Shown in pieces: positions 1 through 8,059 of a stretch of DNA of 34,516 nt. Position numbers and translations under genes: made by a program. Numbering within the stretch: the stretch's first letter is position 1; each line of letters opens with the position of its first letter. Source of the DNA: JBJFCE01 sp964437825 (GTDB lineage: Bacteria; Bacillota; Clostridia; Lachnospirales; Lachnospiraceae); NCBI GenBank assembly GCA_964437825.1, contig CAYTIH010000028.1:1-34516 (forward strand), written 5' to 3'. The notes under the pieces were generated by a model. The model had not been told where the DNA came from. It ran no database searches and saw nothing but the letters and a program-made list of their open reading frames with translations.

Positions 1-517
1 GTACATAGGAAGGATCAATCTGAATGACATTATATCCGCCCTTTTTCTTTGCCTTTAAAATTTCGAGTGCCTCCGGCTCATATCCCGGTGCAATGACGCC
101 GTCGGATACTTCTTTTTTGATCAGCAGCGCAGTAGCCTGATCGCAGACATCTGACAAAGCAATAAAATCTCCGAAAGAGGACATTCTGTCCGCACCCCTT
201 GCTCTTGCGTATGCATTGGCAAGCGGAGTCATTTCGATGGTCTCATCCACCCAGTAGATTTTCTTTTCCACCTCGGTCAAAGGAAGTCCGACCGCAGCGC
301 CTGCGGGAGATACATGTTTAAAAGAAGCAGCTGCCGGAAGTCCTGTCGCCTGCTTTAGTTCCCTTACCAGCTGCCATCCGTTAAAGGCATCCAGGAAATT
401 GATATAACCCGGCTTTCCGTTAAGCACCGTAATAGGAAGCTCTCCGCCGTCCTCCATGAAAATACGGCTTGGCTTTTGATTCGGATTGCATCCGTATTTT
501 AATTCTAATTCATTCAT
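1..517 (-). CDS. Stand-alone AICAR formyltransferase (PurH-like), partial
   Basis: This is the N-terminal 172 codons of a phosphoribosylaminoimidazolecarboxamide formyltransferase; the rest lies beyond the left edge. The enzyme transfers a formyl group from 10-formyl-THF to AICAR, the penultimate step of IMP synthesis. Translation begins MNELELKYGCNPNQ and contains SFKHVSPAGAA, the counterpart of the lysine-histidine motif of the PurH transformylase domain, and RGADRMSSFGDFIALSD, a conserved segment of that domain. The protein starts directly in the transformylase domain, so the cyclohydrolase half of bifunctional PurH is absent. An AAGGAGA ribosome binding site precedes the ATG at 517. The gene follows the IMP cyclohydrolase gene on the same strand after 73 bases, so the two form a split PurH function. 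Family assignment is firm; how the C-terminus ends is not visible. Confidence 0.9.
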   Translation of the reverse strand, partial: MNELELKYGCNPNQKPSRIFMEDGGELPITVLNGKPGYINFLDAFNGWQLVRELKQATGLPAAASFKHVSPAGAAVGLPLTEVEKKIYWVDETIEMTPLANAYARARGADRMSSFGDFIALSDVCDQATALLIKKEVSDGVIAPGYEPEALEILKAKKKGGYNVIQIDPSYV

Positions 518-590
518 TCTTTTTTCTCCTTGGATCATTTATTAAGAATTTTCATCTGTGAATCATAAGAATATTCGTTCTCTGCAGCTT

Positions 591-1304
591 TTATTGATTC
601 TTATTTACAATTCTGGATTCCCATGATCCGTCCGCAATCTTGATGTATCTGACAAACAGTGAAACTTTATTTTCTTCATTCAGGCTGTTCCAGATCCGGT
701 CCGTCAGCTCGTCAATGGAACCCGGAAGTTCTACCAAAACCGGCTCACCCTCAAAGCTCGGCAGCGGATTTCCGTCCCCCCGATAGGTATGGATGAAATG
801 TGCCTCGCCGGCTTTCGGACTCATATATGCAAACGTAAATCTGTTACAGGAAGACGGGTCTCCGTGATTGCTCTTCAAGATGGACATGGCGTAATTGTAA
901 TCCCCTTCATGAACATGCATAATTCCTGAAATTCTGGGTGTATAATTGGGCGCGTCCGGCTCGAATTCTCTGGTGCGAAGCGACTGCTCAAAGGTCATCT
1001 GTTTGTCCATAAGATCATAGATCGTATCGGTCTGATCTCCGTTTGTAACAATCGTCTTATCTCCCAAAACCCTTACCGGCGCATAGATAATCAGACTCGG
1101 ATCGGTCAGCTTGGACGGATCAAATGCCTGTGTACGGATCCCGCTTCCGTCCTCTACAAAAATACGGTTACGGCTGTTCTCGCTTCTGCCCATGATGAAA
1201 TATGCCGTCACCGCATAGTTCCCATCCTCGGATTTTCCAATGATAATGCCTCTCCCCGGATAAGAGTTCCCGGATAATTCCTGCTCTAATGATACTGCTT
1301 TCAC
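591..1304 (-). CDS. purO: IMP cyclohydrolase, archaeal PurO-type
   Basis: A 237-residue protein of the PurO-like IMP cyclohydrolase family, which closes the purine ring of FAICAR to give IMP in the cytosol. Visible family features are the N-terminal SGNSYPGRGIIIG, the YFIMGRSENSRNRIF segment and TNGDQTDTIYDL. It is unrelated to the MGS-like cyclohydrolase domain of bifunctional PurH. The start is GTG at 1304, chosen because GAAGGAGGAC lies 8 bases upstream. The formyltransferase gene follows immediately, so substrate and product steps are co-transcribed. Only a weak minus-strand promoter (TAGGCA, 17 bases, TAAATT) is visible upstream. The purO symbol follows the family; the function is inferred from homology and neighbourhood. 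Confidence 0.88.
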   Translation of the reverse strand: MKAVSLEQELSGNSYPGRGIIIGKSEDGNYAVTAYFIMGRSENSRNRIFVEDGSGIRTQAFDPSKLTDPSLIIYAPVRVLGDKTIVTNGDQTDTIYDLMDKQMTFEQSLRTREFEPDAPNYTPRISGIMHVHEGDYNYAMSILKSNHGDPSSCNRFTFAYMSPKAGEAHFIHTYRGDGNPLPSFEGEPVLVELPGSIDELTDRIWNSLNEENKVSLFVRYIKIADGSWESRIVNKNQ

Positions 1305-1407
1305 GAAAATGTCCTCCTTCAGGTGTTTTGAATACTATGAAGTTTATTCTTTTATTCTCAATTTACCATAAAATTATGTTTCTGCCTACCTTATTCTTAT
1401 ATAATTT

Positions 1408-1436
1408 TTGACAGTGAAACGTAAACAAATCATTAA
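1408..1436 (+). promoter_or_regulatory. Possible promoter of the MacB-like ABC gene
   Basis: A perfect TTGACA (1408-1413) stands 17 bases before CATTAA (1431-1436), or 19 bases before TTAAAT. The -35 is strong and the -10 poor. It lies about 100 bases before the ABC gene start and points towards it. Confidence 0.35.
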
Positions 1437-1532
1437 ATGTTTCAAAACAAATTCTCAAACCACTTGCGAAACGTCTGCCCAGCTACTACAATACTTTTGT
1501 TACCAAAACATCTATTGATTTCGGGAGGCATT

Positions 1533-4220
1533 ATGCTGTCATTAAAGAATATTACCAAAAACTATATCGCAGGGGACACAACCGTTGAAGCCTTAAAGGG
1601 TATCAGCCTGAATTTCAGAAAGAGTGAATTCGTATCCATTCTGGGTCCCTCCGGCTGCGGAAAAACTACGCTTCTGAATATCATCGGCGGTCTGGACCGT
1701 TACACCTCCGGCGACCTGATGGTAACAGGCAGAAGTACCAAAGAATTCAAAAGCAGGGAATGGGATACCTACAGAAACCACTCCATCGGCTTTGTATTCC
1801 AAAATTATAATCTAATCCCGCACCAGAGTGTGCTGTCGAATGTTGAGCTGGCATTGACGCTTTCCGGCGTTTCCAAACCGGAACGCAGAGCGCGCGCAAA
1901 ACAGGCATTGGAAAAGGTAGGGCTGGGAGATCAGCTCCACAAAAAACCTAATCAGATGTCCGGCGGTCAGATGCAGCGTGTCGCAATTGCCCGTGCCCTT
2001 GTAAACGATCCCGAAATTCTGCTGGCGGATGAGCCTACGGGCGCACTTGACACCAATACCAGCATACAGATCATGGAGCTTTTAAAAGAAATCTCCGGCG
2101 ACAGACTGATCATTATGGTCACTCATAATCCGGAGCTTGCCGAAACCTATTCCACCCGTATCATTCGTCTGCTTGACGGACGCGTCACGGATGATTCCAA
2201 TCCTTTTTCGGAGGGAGAATACATCATCCAGACCGAAAACAGGCAAAAAGCGCTGTCATCCGGTCAAATCAAAACAGTCAATAAGGGACGTAAGAAAAAA
2301 ACCTCCATGTCCTTTTTTACCGCTTTGTCCTTAAGCACCAATAACCTGATGACCAAAAAAGCCAGAACCTTTTTAACTGCCTTTGCCGGCAGTATCGGCA
2401 TCATCGGCATTGCGCTGATTCTGTCCCTTTCCAACGGGCTGCAGGAATATATCGACAAAGTGCAGGAGGATACGCTGTCCTCCTACCCCATTGCTCTGGA
2501 GGCAGAAAGCATTGACTATTCCGGCATGATCAGCAGTATGATGGGACAAAATGTGGATGAGGAAGCGCTGGCAGAGCGCGAAACGGACCGGATCTATTCC
2601 AATGATATTATGACAGGTATGATGAGTTCCGTTCTGGCTGAGCTTCAGCAAAACGACTTAAGATCCTTTAAAGAATATCTCTCCGACGAGAATCGCGAAA
2701 TCAACCAATATATCAGCGATATCCAGTACGGCTACGATATTGATATCAATCTTTACTCCCCGGTTACCGATGATGATATCATAAAAGTAAATCCTTCCAA
2801 TCTCATGGAGGATATGATGGGCGTATCCTATTCCAACTCCATCGGAAGCACCATGAGCAGCTCCTACAGCTCCAATTATCAGGTATTCGAAGAACTGCTT
2901 GATAACCGGGAACTGCTAACCTCCCAATATGATATTATCGCCGGACACTGGCCGGAAAACTACGATGAGCTTGTGCTTATCACGGACCGTAACCAAGAAA
3001 TCAGCGATTACGTTCTATATGCGCTGAATTTAAAGGATCAGGAAGAGCTTTCCGAAATCATGACCTCCCTCACTCAGGGGGAAACCTTTGAAACCAGTCA
3101 GGTAAGCTTTTCCTTCGATGAAGTTCTTGATATGTCTTTCAAGCTGGTTCTTCCGACCGATTATTATGAATATGACGAGGTTTCCGGAACCTGGAAGGAT
3201 CTGTCGCGTACAAGCGATACCTTAAGAGAGGTTGTGGAGCGCGGCCTTGATATTAAAATTGTCGGTATCATTCAGCCAAGCGAAGACAGCGTATCCGGCA
3301 ATATCAGCGGCGCAGTCGGATACACACCTGCGCTGACGGAATATGTCATCGATCAGGTAAACCGGAGCGAAATTGTAAAACAGCAGCAGGAAAATCCCGA
3401 TATCGATATTTTTACCGGTATCAGCTTTCCTTCCGAGGATGAAGAAGCCCCTAAATACACCATGGATGACGTCAATGCCTATGTGGCAACGCTTCCTGAG
3501 GAAGATCAGGCAGTCATGATGCAGTACTTTTCCGCTATGAGCGAAGATGAAATTCTGTCCATGTTTGCAACCATCATGGGACAGCAGTTTACCCAGGCTA
3601 CCTACGACGGAAACCTGTCCATTCTGGGCGTGGTGGATCCGGATGCTCCTTCCCGCATCAATCTTTACGCCAAAACCTTTGAGGATAAGGATGAAATCAC
3701 ACGCATCATTGATGAATACAATAATGAAATGACCGCAAGCGGTAACGACGACAAGACAATCACCTATACGGATTATGTCGGACTTTTAATGTCCTCTGTC
3801 AGTACGATTATCAACGCAATCTCTTATATTTTGATTGCGTTTGTGGGAATTTCCCTTGTCGTATCCTCCATCATGATCGGCATCATTACCTATATTTCAG
3901 TACTGGAGCGCACCAAGGAAATCGGAATTCTGCGCAGTATCGGCGCCTCCAAAAAGGATATTTCCCGCGTTTTCAACGCCGAAACCATCATCGTCGGTTT
4001 TGCCGCGGGCTTCATCGGAATCCTGGTCACCGTGATCCTGGATATTCCGATTAATATGATTATCAAGCATCTGGCAGATATCAGCGGCGTTGCCAGACTC
4101 CCCGTTGCAGGAGCTGTCATCCTAATCCTGATCAGTATGCTTTTAACCGTAATTGCGGGTCTGATTCCTTCCCGGATCGCTTCCAAAAAGGACCCTGTAA
4201 TCGCTCTTAGATCCGAATAA
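1533..4220 (+). CDS. MacB-like ABC ATPase-permease fusion protein
   Basis: An 895-residue inner-membrane protein with an ABC ATPase followed by an FtsX-type permease, the architecture of MacB mechanotransmission exporters. The ATPase shows Walker A GPSGCGKTT (38-46), Q-loop Gln90, signature SGGQ (143-146), Walker B ILLADE (162-167) and H-loop His198. One membrane segment (about 280-302) leads into a large external domain rich in acidic residues (about 305-730), then three membrane segments with the FtsX-like sequence ERTKEIGILRSIGA. The reading frame opens at 1437, but the ATG at 1533 is preferred because GGGAGG precedes it and the protein then begins at the usual ABC N-terminus. No partner membrane-fusion protein, two-component system or bacteriocin gene is adjacent, so the substrate is unknown; lipoprotein or peptide extrusion, or cell-wall signalling, are the usual roles. 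Confidence 0.9.
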   Translation: MLSLKNITKNYIAGDTTVEALKGISLNFRKSEFVSILGPSGCGKTTLLNIIGGLDRYTSGDLMVTGRSTKEFKSREWDTYRNHSIGFVFQNYNLIPHQSVLSNVELALTLSGVSKPERRARAKQALEKVGLGDQLHKKPNQMSGGQMQRVAIARALVNDPEILLADEPTGALDTNTSIQIMELLKEISGDRLIIMVTHNPELAETYSTRIIRLLDGRVTDDSNPFSEGEYIIQTENRQKALSSGQIKTVNKGRKKKTSMSFFTALSLSTNNLMTKKARTFLTAFAGSIGIIGIALILSLSNGLQEYIDKVQEDTLSSYPIALEAESIDYSGMISSMMGQNVDEEALAERETDRIYSNDIMTGMMSSVLAELQQNDLRSFKEYLSDENREINQYISDIQYGYDIDINLYSPVTDDDIIKVNPSNLMEDMMGVSYSNSIGSTMSSSYSSNYQVFEELLDNRELLTSQYDIIAGHWPENYDELVLITDRNQEISDYVLYALNLKDQEELSEIMTSLTQGETFETSQVSFSFDEVLDMSFKLVLPTDYYEYDEVSGTWKDLSRTSDTLREVVERGLDIKIVGIIQPSEDSVSGNISGAVGYTPALTEYVIDQVNRSEIVKQQQENPDIDIFTGISFPSEDEEAPKYTMDDVNAYVATLPEEDQAVMMQYFSAMSEDEILSMFATIMGQQFTQATYDGNLSILGVVDPDAPSRINLYAKTFEDKDEITRIIDEYNNEMTASGNDDKTITYTDYVGLLMSSVSTIINAISYILIAFVGISLVVSSIMIGIITYISVLERTKEIGILRSIGASKKDISRVFNAETIIVGFAAGFIGILVTVILDIPINMIIKHLADISGVARLPVAGAVILILISMLLTVIAGLIPSRIASKKDPVIALRSE

Positions 4221-4421
4221 ACAGACCGGATTATCGCGGCGGTTGCCCGCACAAATGTTCCATGACCTGCGTTTTGCAAAGTCAGTTCCCTCCAAGCGAT
4301 TGTCCCCTCTTTTCCGTTCGTTACCGGCACCCTTCTGAAGCTGGTCCTGCCATATCGGGCTTTCACTGACTGCGCGCATCGGGGCATCTCAAACCGGAAT
4401 GCTCCGCTGTGCGCATCAAAA

Positions 4422-5297
4422 TTATATTTCTACTTCATATTTCGCACGAAACAGCTCACCGGGCTCTAATTGGTTCCCCCATTCCCGCTCTTGAAGCGTT
4501 CCGTGAAAGTCCTCTGCATCACACCTGCCATACCATGGCTCAATACAGATAAAGGGTGCATTTTTCTTTGGCGGTGACCAGATTCCAAACAAAGGCGCAT
4601 CAAACCGAACGGTCAGATACGGCCGTTTGTCCTTGGTAAGCAGGGACACGACATGTGCCTGGTCATGCTCTATGATCAGTGCATCGTCATCAAATAACCG
4701 CTCCGTTACCGGCAGGATTCCGTCGTTAAAAAAATAGGTACGCTGCTCCTTTGACGCCAGACCGTCCTTTCCGATCATCGTACTGACGATCTGTTCCTTT
4801 GTATCAAAACCAATGGCATAATCCGTCTGCTTCGTACCTTCCTCGATCGGGCACAGAAATGCAGGATGTCCTCCGATGGAAAAATACATCGTATGCAAAT
4901 CCGTATTCTCCACCTGCCAGTGAATTTCCACCTTACGATCCTTTAATACATACCCGATCCGCAGTACAAACGCAAACGGATATATCTCCCAGGATTTTTC
5001 ATCCTCCTTCAATTCAAACCATATTTCTTCCTGACTTTTCCGTATCAGCATAAACTCCCGGTCTCTGGCAAAGCCGTGCTGGGACATTCCGTATTCTTTT
5101 CCCTGATAGGTATATGCCTTTCCCTTCAGGCTTCCGACAAGCGGGAACAGTACGGGCGACGTCCGCTTCCAAAAAGCCGGATCCGCATTCCACATATATT
5201 CTGTACCGTCAGCCACATTCTGCAGAGATTTCAATTCGGCGCCAAAAGATTCCACTCCGATCCTGATCTGTCCGTTTTCCAATGTATAAAAACTCAT
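4422..5297 (-). CDS. LacX-like aldose 1-epimerase family protein
   Basis: A 291-residue cytosolic protein of the galactose-mutarotase-like fold, closest by pattern to the LacX subgroup. Segments typical of the family are MSQHGFARDREF, SIGGHPAF with the conserved histidine, and GIWSPPKKNAPFICIEPWYG near the C-terminus. Such enzymes interconvert anomers of hexoses or phosphohexoses; the true substrate of LacX proteins is not established. An upstream ATG at 5309 exists, but it overlaps the GGAGG (5303-5307) that serves the ATG at 5297, so 5297 is taken as the start. The small gene at 5355-5456 lies 57 bases upstream on the same strand and may be co-transcribed. It converges on the ABC gene; the 201 bases between them show no convincing terminator. 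Confidence 0.88.
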   Translation of the reverse strand: MSFYTLENGQIRIGVESFGAELKSLQNVADGTEYMWNADPAFWKRTSPVLFPLVGSLKGKAYTYQGKEYGMSQHGFARDREFMLIRKSQEEIWFELKEDEKSWEIYPFAFVLRIGYVLKDRKVEIHWQVENTDLHTMYFSIGGHPAFLCPIEEGTKQTDYAIGFDTKEQIVSTMIGKDGLASKEQRTYFFNDGILPVTERLFDDDALIIEHDQAHVVSLLTKDKRPYLTVRFDAPLFGIWSPPKKNAPFICIEPWYGRCDAEDFHGTLQEREWGNQLEPGELFRAKYEVEI

Positions 5298-5354
5298 TCC
5301 GCCCTCCATACCGGAGCATTTGATTGAAGCATCTGCGTAATGTATGATTCAATC

Positions 5355-5456
5355 TCAATCCTCCAGATATTCTCTATAATCTTCTTCGCTGGCAAATAAC
5401 ATATATTCGTTCTCCACCAGTCCCATATATCCTTCCTTTACATGATATCCTTTCAT
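5355..5456 (-). CDS. Small Tyr/Glu-rich protein, 33 residues
   Basis: A short open frame starting MKGYHVKEGYMGLVENEY and ending with an acidic segment containing LFASEEDYREYLED. The composition is striking: six tyrosines, nine acidic residues and the pattern GYMGxVxxxYMLFxSExDYxEYL. I recall similarly patterned tiny proteins in Lachnospiraceae, but cannot confirm this here. AGGAAAAG and AGGTG lie 5' of the ATG. There is no signal peptide or membrane segment. It precedes the LacX-like gene on the same strand and follows a 39-bp tandem repeat. Function unknown. It is probably real because of codon-like composition and a plausible ribosome binding site, but the short length leaves doubt. Confidence 0.5.
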   Translation of the reverse strand: MKGYHVKEGYMGLVENEYMLFASEEDYREYLED

Positions 5457-5540
5457 ATGCACACCTGCTTTCTTTTCCTCAATACCGTTTTTACGGCTGT
5501 TTTCCTTGCTTCCGAAAACAGGATAGCATATAATATGTCC

Positions 5541-5629
5541 AATAATTCGGACTCATGTATTCATGTTTCAAATCAGTCCAAATAATCGGACTCATGTTTC
5601 CTTGTTTCAAATCAGTCCAAATAATCGGA
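5541..5629. repeat. 39-bp tandem repeat, about 2.3 copies
   Basis: Copies at 5541-5579 and 5580-5618 are followed by an 11-base partial copy at 5619-5629. Each carries GGACTCATGT at the left and TTTCAAATCAGTCC at the right, so GGACT and AGTCC can pair within a unit. The copies differ by only a few substitutions and a one-base shift (AATAATTCGG versus AAATAATCGG). Read on the minus strand, each unit also has TTGAAA 17 bases before a weak -10-like hexamer, upstream of the small gene. No function is assigned. Confidence 0.85.
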
Positions 5630-5681
5630 TTTTATATATGACCGGGCGCTTTGCTGCGGCCGGTGTCATACTGCGCTGCAG

Positions 5682-6200
5682 TCAGACTCTGACAATATAA
5701 TCCTCTTTTCTCGGTTTTGCGGCAGGCACAGGGCCGTCTGCATAACCAAGGATACAATGTCCGATTCCGGCATAATCTCCTTCGATTCCCCATTCGGCAA
5801 GCAGCTGCTTTCCCTGCGGACTTTCCATTTCTTCCTTGGCACGATGTATCCAGCAGGAATCCACCCCCAGCGCCCACGCCGCATTCAGCAGATTTCCCAT
5901 CACCAGACTTCCGTCCTCAAGATAGGTATTTATTTTTTTATCCGCCAGCACCAGTATAACCGTGGGCGCACCATAAAATGGATGCGCTCCCGCAGCTCCC
6001 ATAACCTCCGCATTCATTTTCTCAAGCCGGTCAATCGTTTCCGGATCTCTGATTACCACCATTTTCGCCGCCTGCGCTCCTCTGCCGTTCGCTGCATAGG
6101 TTCCGCACGCAAGAATCTGACTCAGTACCTCTTCCGGCACCTGATCAGGCTTATATTTCTTTACACTTCTTCTGTTCAGCAGACATTCAATTGCATCCAT
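5682..6200 (-). CDS. Nitroreductase family protein
   Basis: A 172-residue FMN-dependent oxidoreductase-like protein of the nitroreductase superfamily, cytosolic and probably dimeric. The N-terminal LLNRRSVKKYKPDQVPEE is the usual FMN-phosphate binding start; GTYAANGRGAQAAKMVVI and a C-terminal GHCILGYADG with PRKEDYI are typical later segments. An upstream in-frame ATG at 6269 would add 23 residues, but AAGGAGATAGCT directly precedes the ATG at 6200, which gives the standard family N-terminus. It is transcribed away from the AraC-type regulator, with back-to-back promoters between them, so the regulator may control it. The physiological electron acceptor cannot be read from sequence. Confidence 0.9.
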   Translation of the reverse strand: MDAIECLLNRRSVKKYKPDQVPEEVLSQILACGTYAANGRGAQAAKMVVIRDPETIDRLEKMNAEVMGAAGAHPFYGAPTVILVLADKKINTYLEDGSLVMGNLLNAAWALGVDSCWIHRAKEEMESPQGKQLLAEWGIEGDYAGIGHCILGYADGPVPAAKPRKEDYIVRV

Positions 6201-6298
6201 AGCTATCTCCTTTCCGATTCTGATTGCATTTGTAACCCCGAAACCCACAAGCCCTCTGGATATTCTCATAGCTCATCGTTTCATCATGACTCCTATTT

Positions 6299-6327
6299 AT
6301 TATACGTTTGCTCCTATGGAAAAACAA
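6299..6327 (-). promoter_or_regulatory. Promoter of the nitroreductase gene
   Basis: On the minus strand TTGTTT (6322-6327) stands 17 bases from a perfect TATAAT (6299-6304), about 100 bases before the nitroreductase start. Its -35 box lies 9 bases from that of the opposite araC promoter. Confidence 0.6.
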
Positions 6328-6336
6328 GTTTCCCCC

Positions 6337-6365
6337 TGTTATTTTGGTCGAAAATCAGATATAAT
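6337..6365 (+). promoter_or_regulatory. Promoter of the araC-type gene
   Basis: TGTTAT (6337-6342) is followed after 17 bases by a perfect TATAAT (6360-6365). The predicted start point, about 6372, falls in the first 28-bp repeat, so the whole repeat array is transcribed in the leader. The -35 match is weak. Confidence 0.45.
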
Positions 6366-6366
6366 T

Positions 6367-6460
6367 CCGATAGAGATTTTTCCGATCGATTTCCCGATCG
6401 AGATTTTTCCGGTAAGATTTTCCGATCGAGATTTTTCCGATAAGATTTTCCGATCGAGAT
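6367..6460 (+). repeat. 28-bp tandem repeats in the araC leader
   Basis: Units begin at 6367 (27 bases, degenerate), 6394, 6422 and 6450 (partial, 11 bases). The 6394 and 6422 copies differ at one base. Each unit consists of two related halves, CCGATCGAGATTTTT and CCGRTAAGATTTT, giving a sub-period near 14. CGATCG palindromes recur in the array. It starts one base after the -10 box and ends at the GGAGG of the regulator gene. Candidate autoregulatory operator or structured leader. Confidence 0.9.
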
Positions 6461-6471
6461 GGAGGTACGCC

Positions 6472-7362
6472 ATGAATTTACTGATGGAACAGCAGGATAC
6501 TCTGAATTCTCCCTTTGAGGCATTTCTCTATGATACTGCCCATGACTGCTTTCCTATTAAGGCGCACTGGCATTATTTCATGGAATTGATTTATATGGAA
6601 ACGGGTACAGGTCTGATCTCCTGTGACACAACGGAATATCTGGTTCGTCCCGGCGACATGATCCTGTTTCATTCCCAGTCCGTGCATTCCATTTATTCGT
6701 CCGGACAGCAATTGGTCTATTCGGTACTGAAATTTGATATTAACCGGCTGCATATCAACAGCAGCTACACACCGCATCTGGGCAGCATTTTTAAAAGTGC
6801 CGCTGCCGATCCGAATGCACCGATTTATTTTCCTGCAAAGCTGATCTATCAATATCCGATAGCAGCATGGTTCCACGACTGTATCCGTGAGATGAAGCAA
6901 AGGGACTATGGCTATGATATACGCTTTCAGTCCCTGGTTTCCTCCCTGCTGGTGGAGATTCTGCGCATCTGGCGCCGGAACGGTTTTAATACGGACAGGA
7001 TCATGCCGCCCTCTCCGGAGGTCAATTCCCTCTATACCATTGTGGAGTATATTGACGCCCATTCAAATGAACCTCTGCTGGTCAAGGATTTGGCTCTGCG
7101 CTGCGGGATGAGCTATTCTTATTTTGCCTCCAGCTTCCGCCGGCTGTATGGACAATCCTGTAAGGATTACATTGAATTCATACGGATTTCCAAGGTCAAG
7201 GATTATCTCCTGTTCACCAGCTTCGATCTGTCCTACATCAGCCAGGATACCGGCTTTTCCGACTGCAGTCACCTGATCAAAACCTTTAAAAAAATAACCG
7301 GAACCACTCCAAAGCAGTTCCGGCTTGCACATACCAATCATACGATACGCAATACAATATAA
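6472..7362 (+). CDS. AraC family transcriptional regulator
   Basis: A 296-residue DNA-binding protein with an N-terminal cupin-like sensing domain (about 1-150; HWHYFMELIYMETGTG and YLVRPGDMILFHSQSVHSI) and a C-terminal double helix-turn-helix (about 195-293; LVKDLALRCGMSYSYFASSF and ISQDTGFSDCSHLIKTFKK). This layout is typical of carbohydrate- or stress-sensing AraC regulators. The frame is open from 6286 through the 28-bp repeats, but GGAGG followed by the ATG at 6472 and the family N-terminus make 6472 the start. It is divergent from the nitroreductase gene, the most obvious target along with itself. The ligand is unknown. Its stop codon overlaps the A-run of the terminator serving the opposite plsY gene. 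Confidence 0.92.
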   Translation: MNLLMEQQDTLNSPFEAFLYDTAHDCFPIKAHWHYFMELIYMETGTGLISCDTTEYLVRPGDMILFHSQSVHSIYSSGQQLVYSVLKFDINRLHINSSYTPHLGSIFKSAAADPNAPIYFPAKLIYQYPIAAWFHDCIREMKQRDYGYDIRFQSLVSSLLVEILRIWRRNGFNTDRIMPPSPEVNSLYTIVEYIDAHSNEPLLVKDLALRCGMSYSYFASSFRRLYGQSCKDYIEFIRISKVKDYLLFTSFDLSYISQDTGFSDCSHLIKTFKKITGTTPKQFRLAHTNHTIRNTI

Positions 7363-7411
7363 AAAAAATAACGTTCCGGCTTCCGGATCTGTTTGTCACG
7401 CCGCAGGAACG
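7361..7411 (-). terminator. Terminator after the plsY operon
   Basis: On the minus strand CGTTCC pairs with GGAACG (7406-7411 with 7372-7377) and GGC pairs with GCC inside, followed by TTATTTTTTTT. The U-run comes from the A-run at 7361-7368, which touches the convergent araC stop codon. Confidence 0.7.
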
Positions 7412-7414
7412 GCC

Positions 7415-8029
7415 CTACCGCACCCGTTTCCATTTCATCTTCAGTTCAAATTTCTCGCCCTGATATTTCTTTAAATGCATATATACCACTACGCAGCTCA
7501 TGATTACGCATCCCAGGCAAATCATCCTATTGGGCACATTCAGACAGACTGTCACAAGGAAACAGATAAAGGTCACAATGGAACGATAGAGATGCGGATA
7601 AATTACGATTACCAGGGAAAACAGCAGATAAAAAAATATCAAATACACAAGAGGTCTCCACTCAGGCAGAATCCCTATCAGGCAGCCGAAAGACACTGCA
7701 ATCGCCTTTCCCCCTTTTAACTTCCGGGGATACGGAAAAGGAAACGCATGCCCCAGAACCGGTGCACATAGCACAAATGCAAATAAGATATTTTTCGTGT
7801 CCAGCATATGCGCTACGAATCCTACCGGTATCGCACCCTTTAACAATTCGCAAAGCAAAACCGCGATTCCCGTCGGTATGCCGGCAATCTTAAATGCATT
7901 GGCGGTTCCGGGATTCTGATCCTTGCTCAGCTGCGTAATATTCTTTTTTTGAAGCCATAAAGGCAGCCAGTAAGCATACAGGATGCTTCCTGAGAGATAA
8001 CCCAATATGACCCAGAATATATAATTCAT
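7415..8029 (-). CDS. plsY: PlsY-like glycerol-3-phosphate acyltransferase
   Basis: A 204-residue polytopic membrane protein of the PlsY family, which transfers an acyl group from acyl-phosphate to glycerol-3-phosphate in phospholipid synthesis. The three conserved motifs are recognisable: GYLSGSILYAYW at the N-terminus, NPGTANAFKIAG, and the glycine-rich KLKGGKAIAVSFG. Five or so hydrophobic segments and a basic C-terminus fit the family. It lies 30 bases downstream of a diacylglycerol glucosyltransferase-like gene, so both act on membrane lipids. It may be a divergent second PlsY copy, since motif 2 and the C-terminal half depart somewhat from housekeeping forms. RBS AGAGGG lies just before the ATG. 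Confidence 0.82.
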   Translation of the reverse strand: MNYIFWVILGYLSGSILYAYWLPLWLQKKNITQLSKDQNPGTANAFKIAGIPTGIAVLLCELLKGAIPVGFVAHMLDTKNILFAFVLCAPVLGHAFPFPYPRKLKGGKAIAVSFGCLIGILPEWRPLVYLIFFYLLFSLVIVIYPHLYRSIVTFICFLVTVCLNVPNRMICLGCVIMSCVVVYMHLKKYQGEKFELKMKWKRVR

Positions 8030-8059
8030 CTTTTCCCTCTTTTCCGCGTGATTGACGCA

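Noticed and set aside
3890..4387. A 165-codon open frame on the minus strand over the ABC gene end and the following gap
   Set aside because: Most of it is antisense to the well-supported FtsX domain, no ribosome binding site or known motif was seen, and the base pattern follows the opposite gene.
5641..5664. Terminator after the nitroreductase gene (ACCGG and CGC pairing across a mismatch)
   Set aside because: The stem is imperfect and no T-run follows on the minus strand.
6367..6460. CRISPR array
   Set aside because: The 28-bp units are directly adjoining with no unique spacers, and no cas genes are present.
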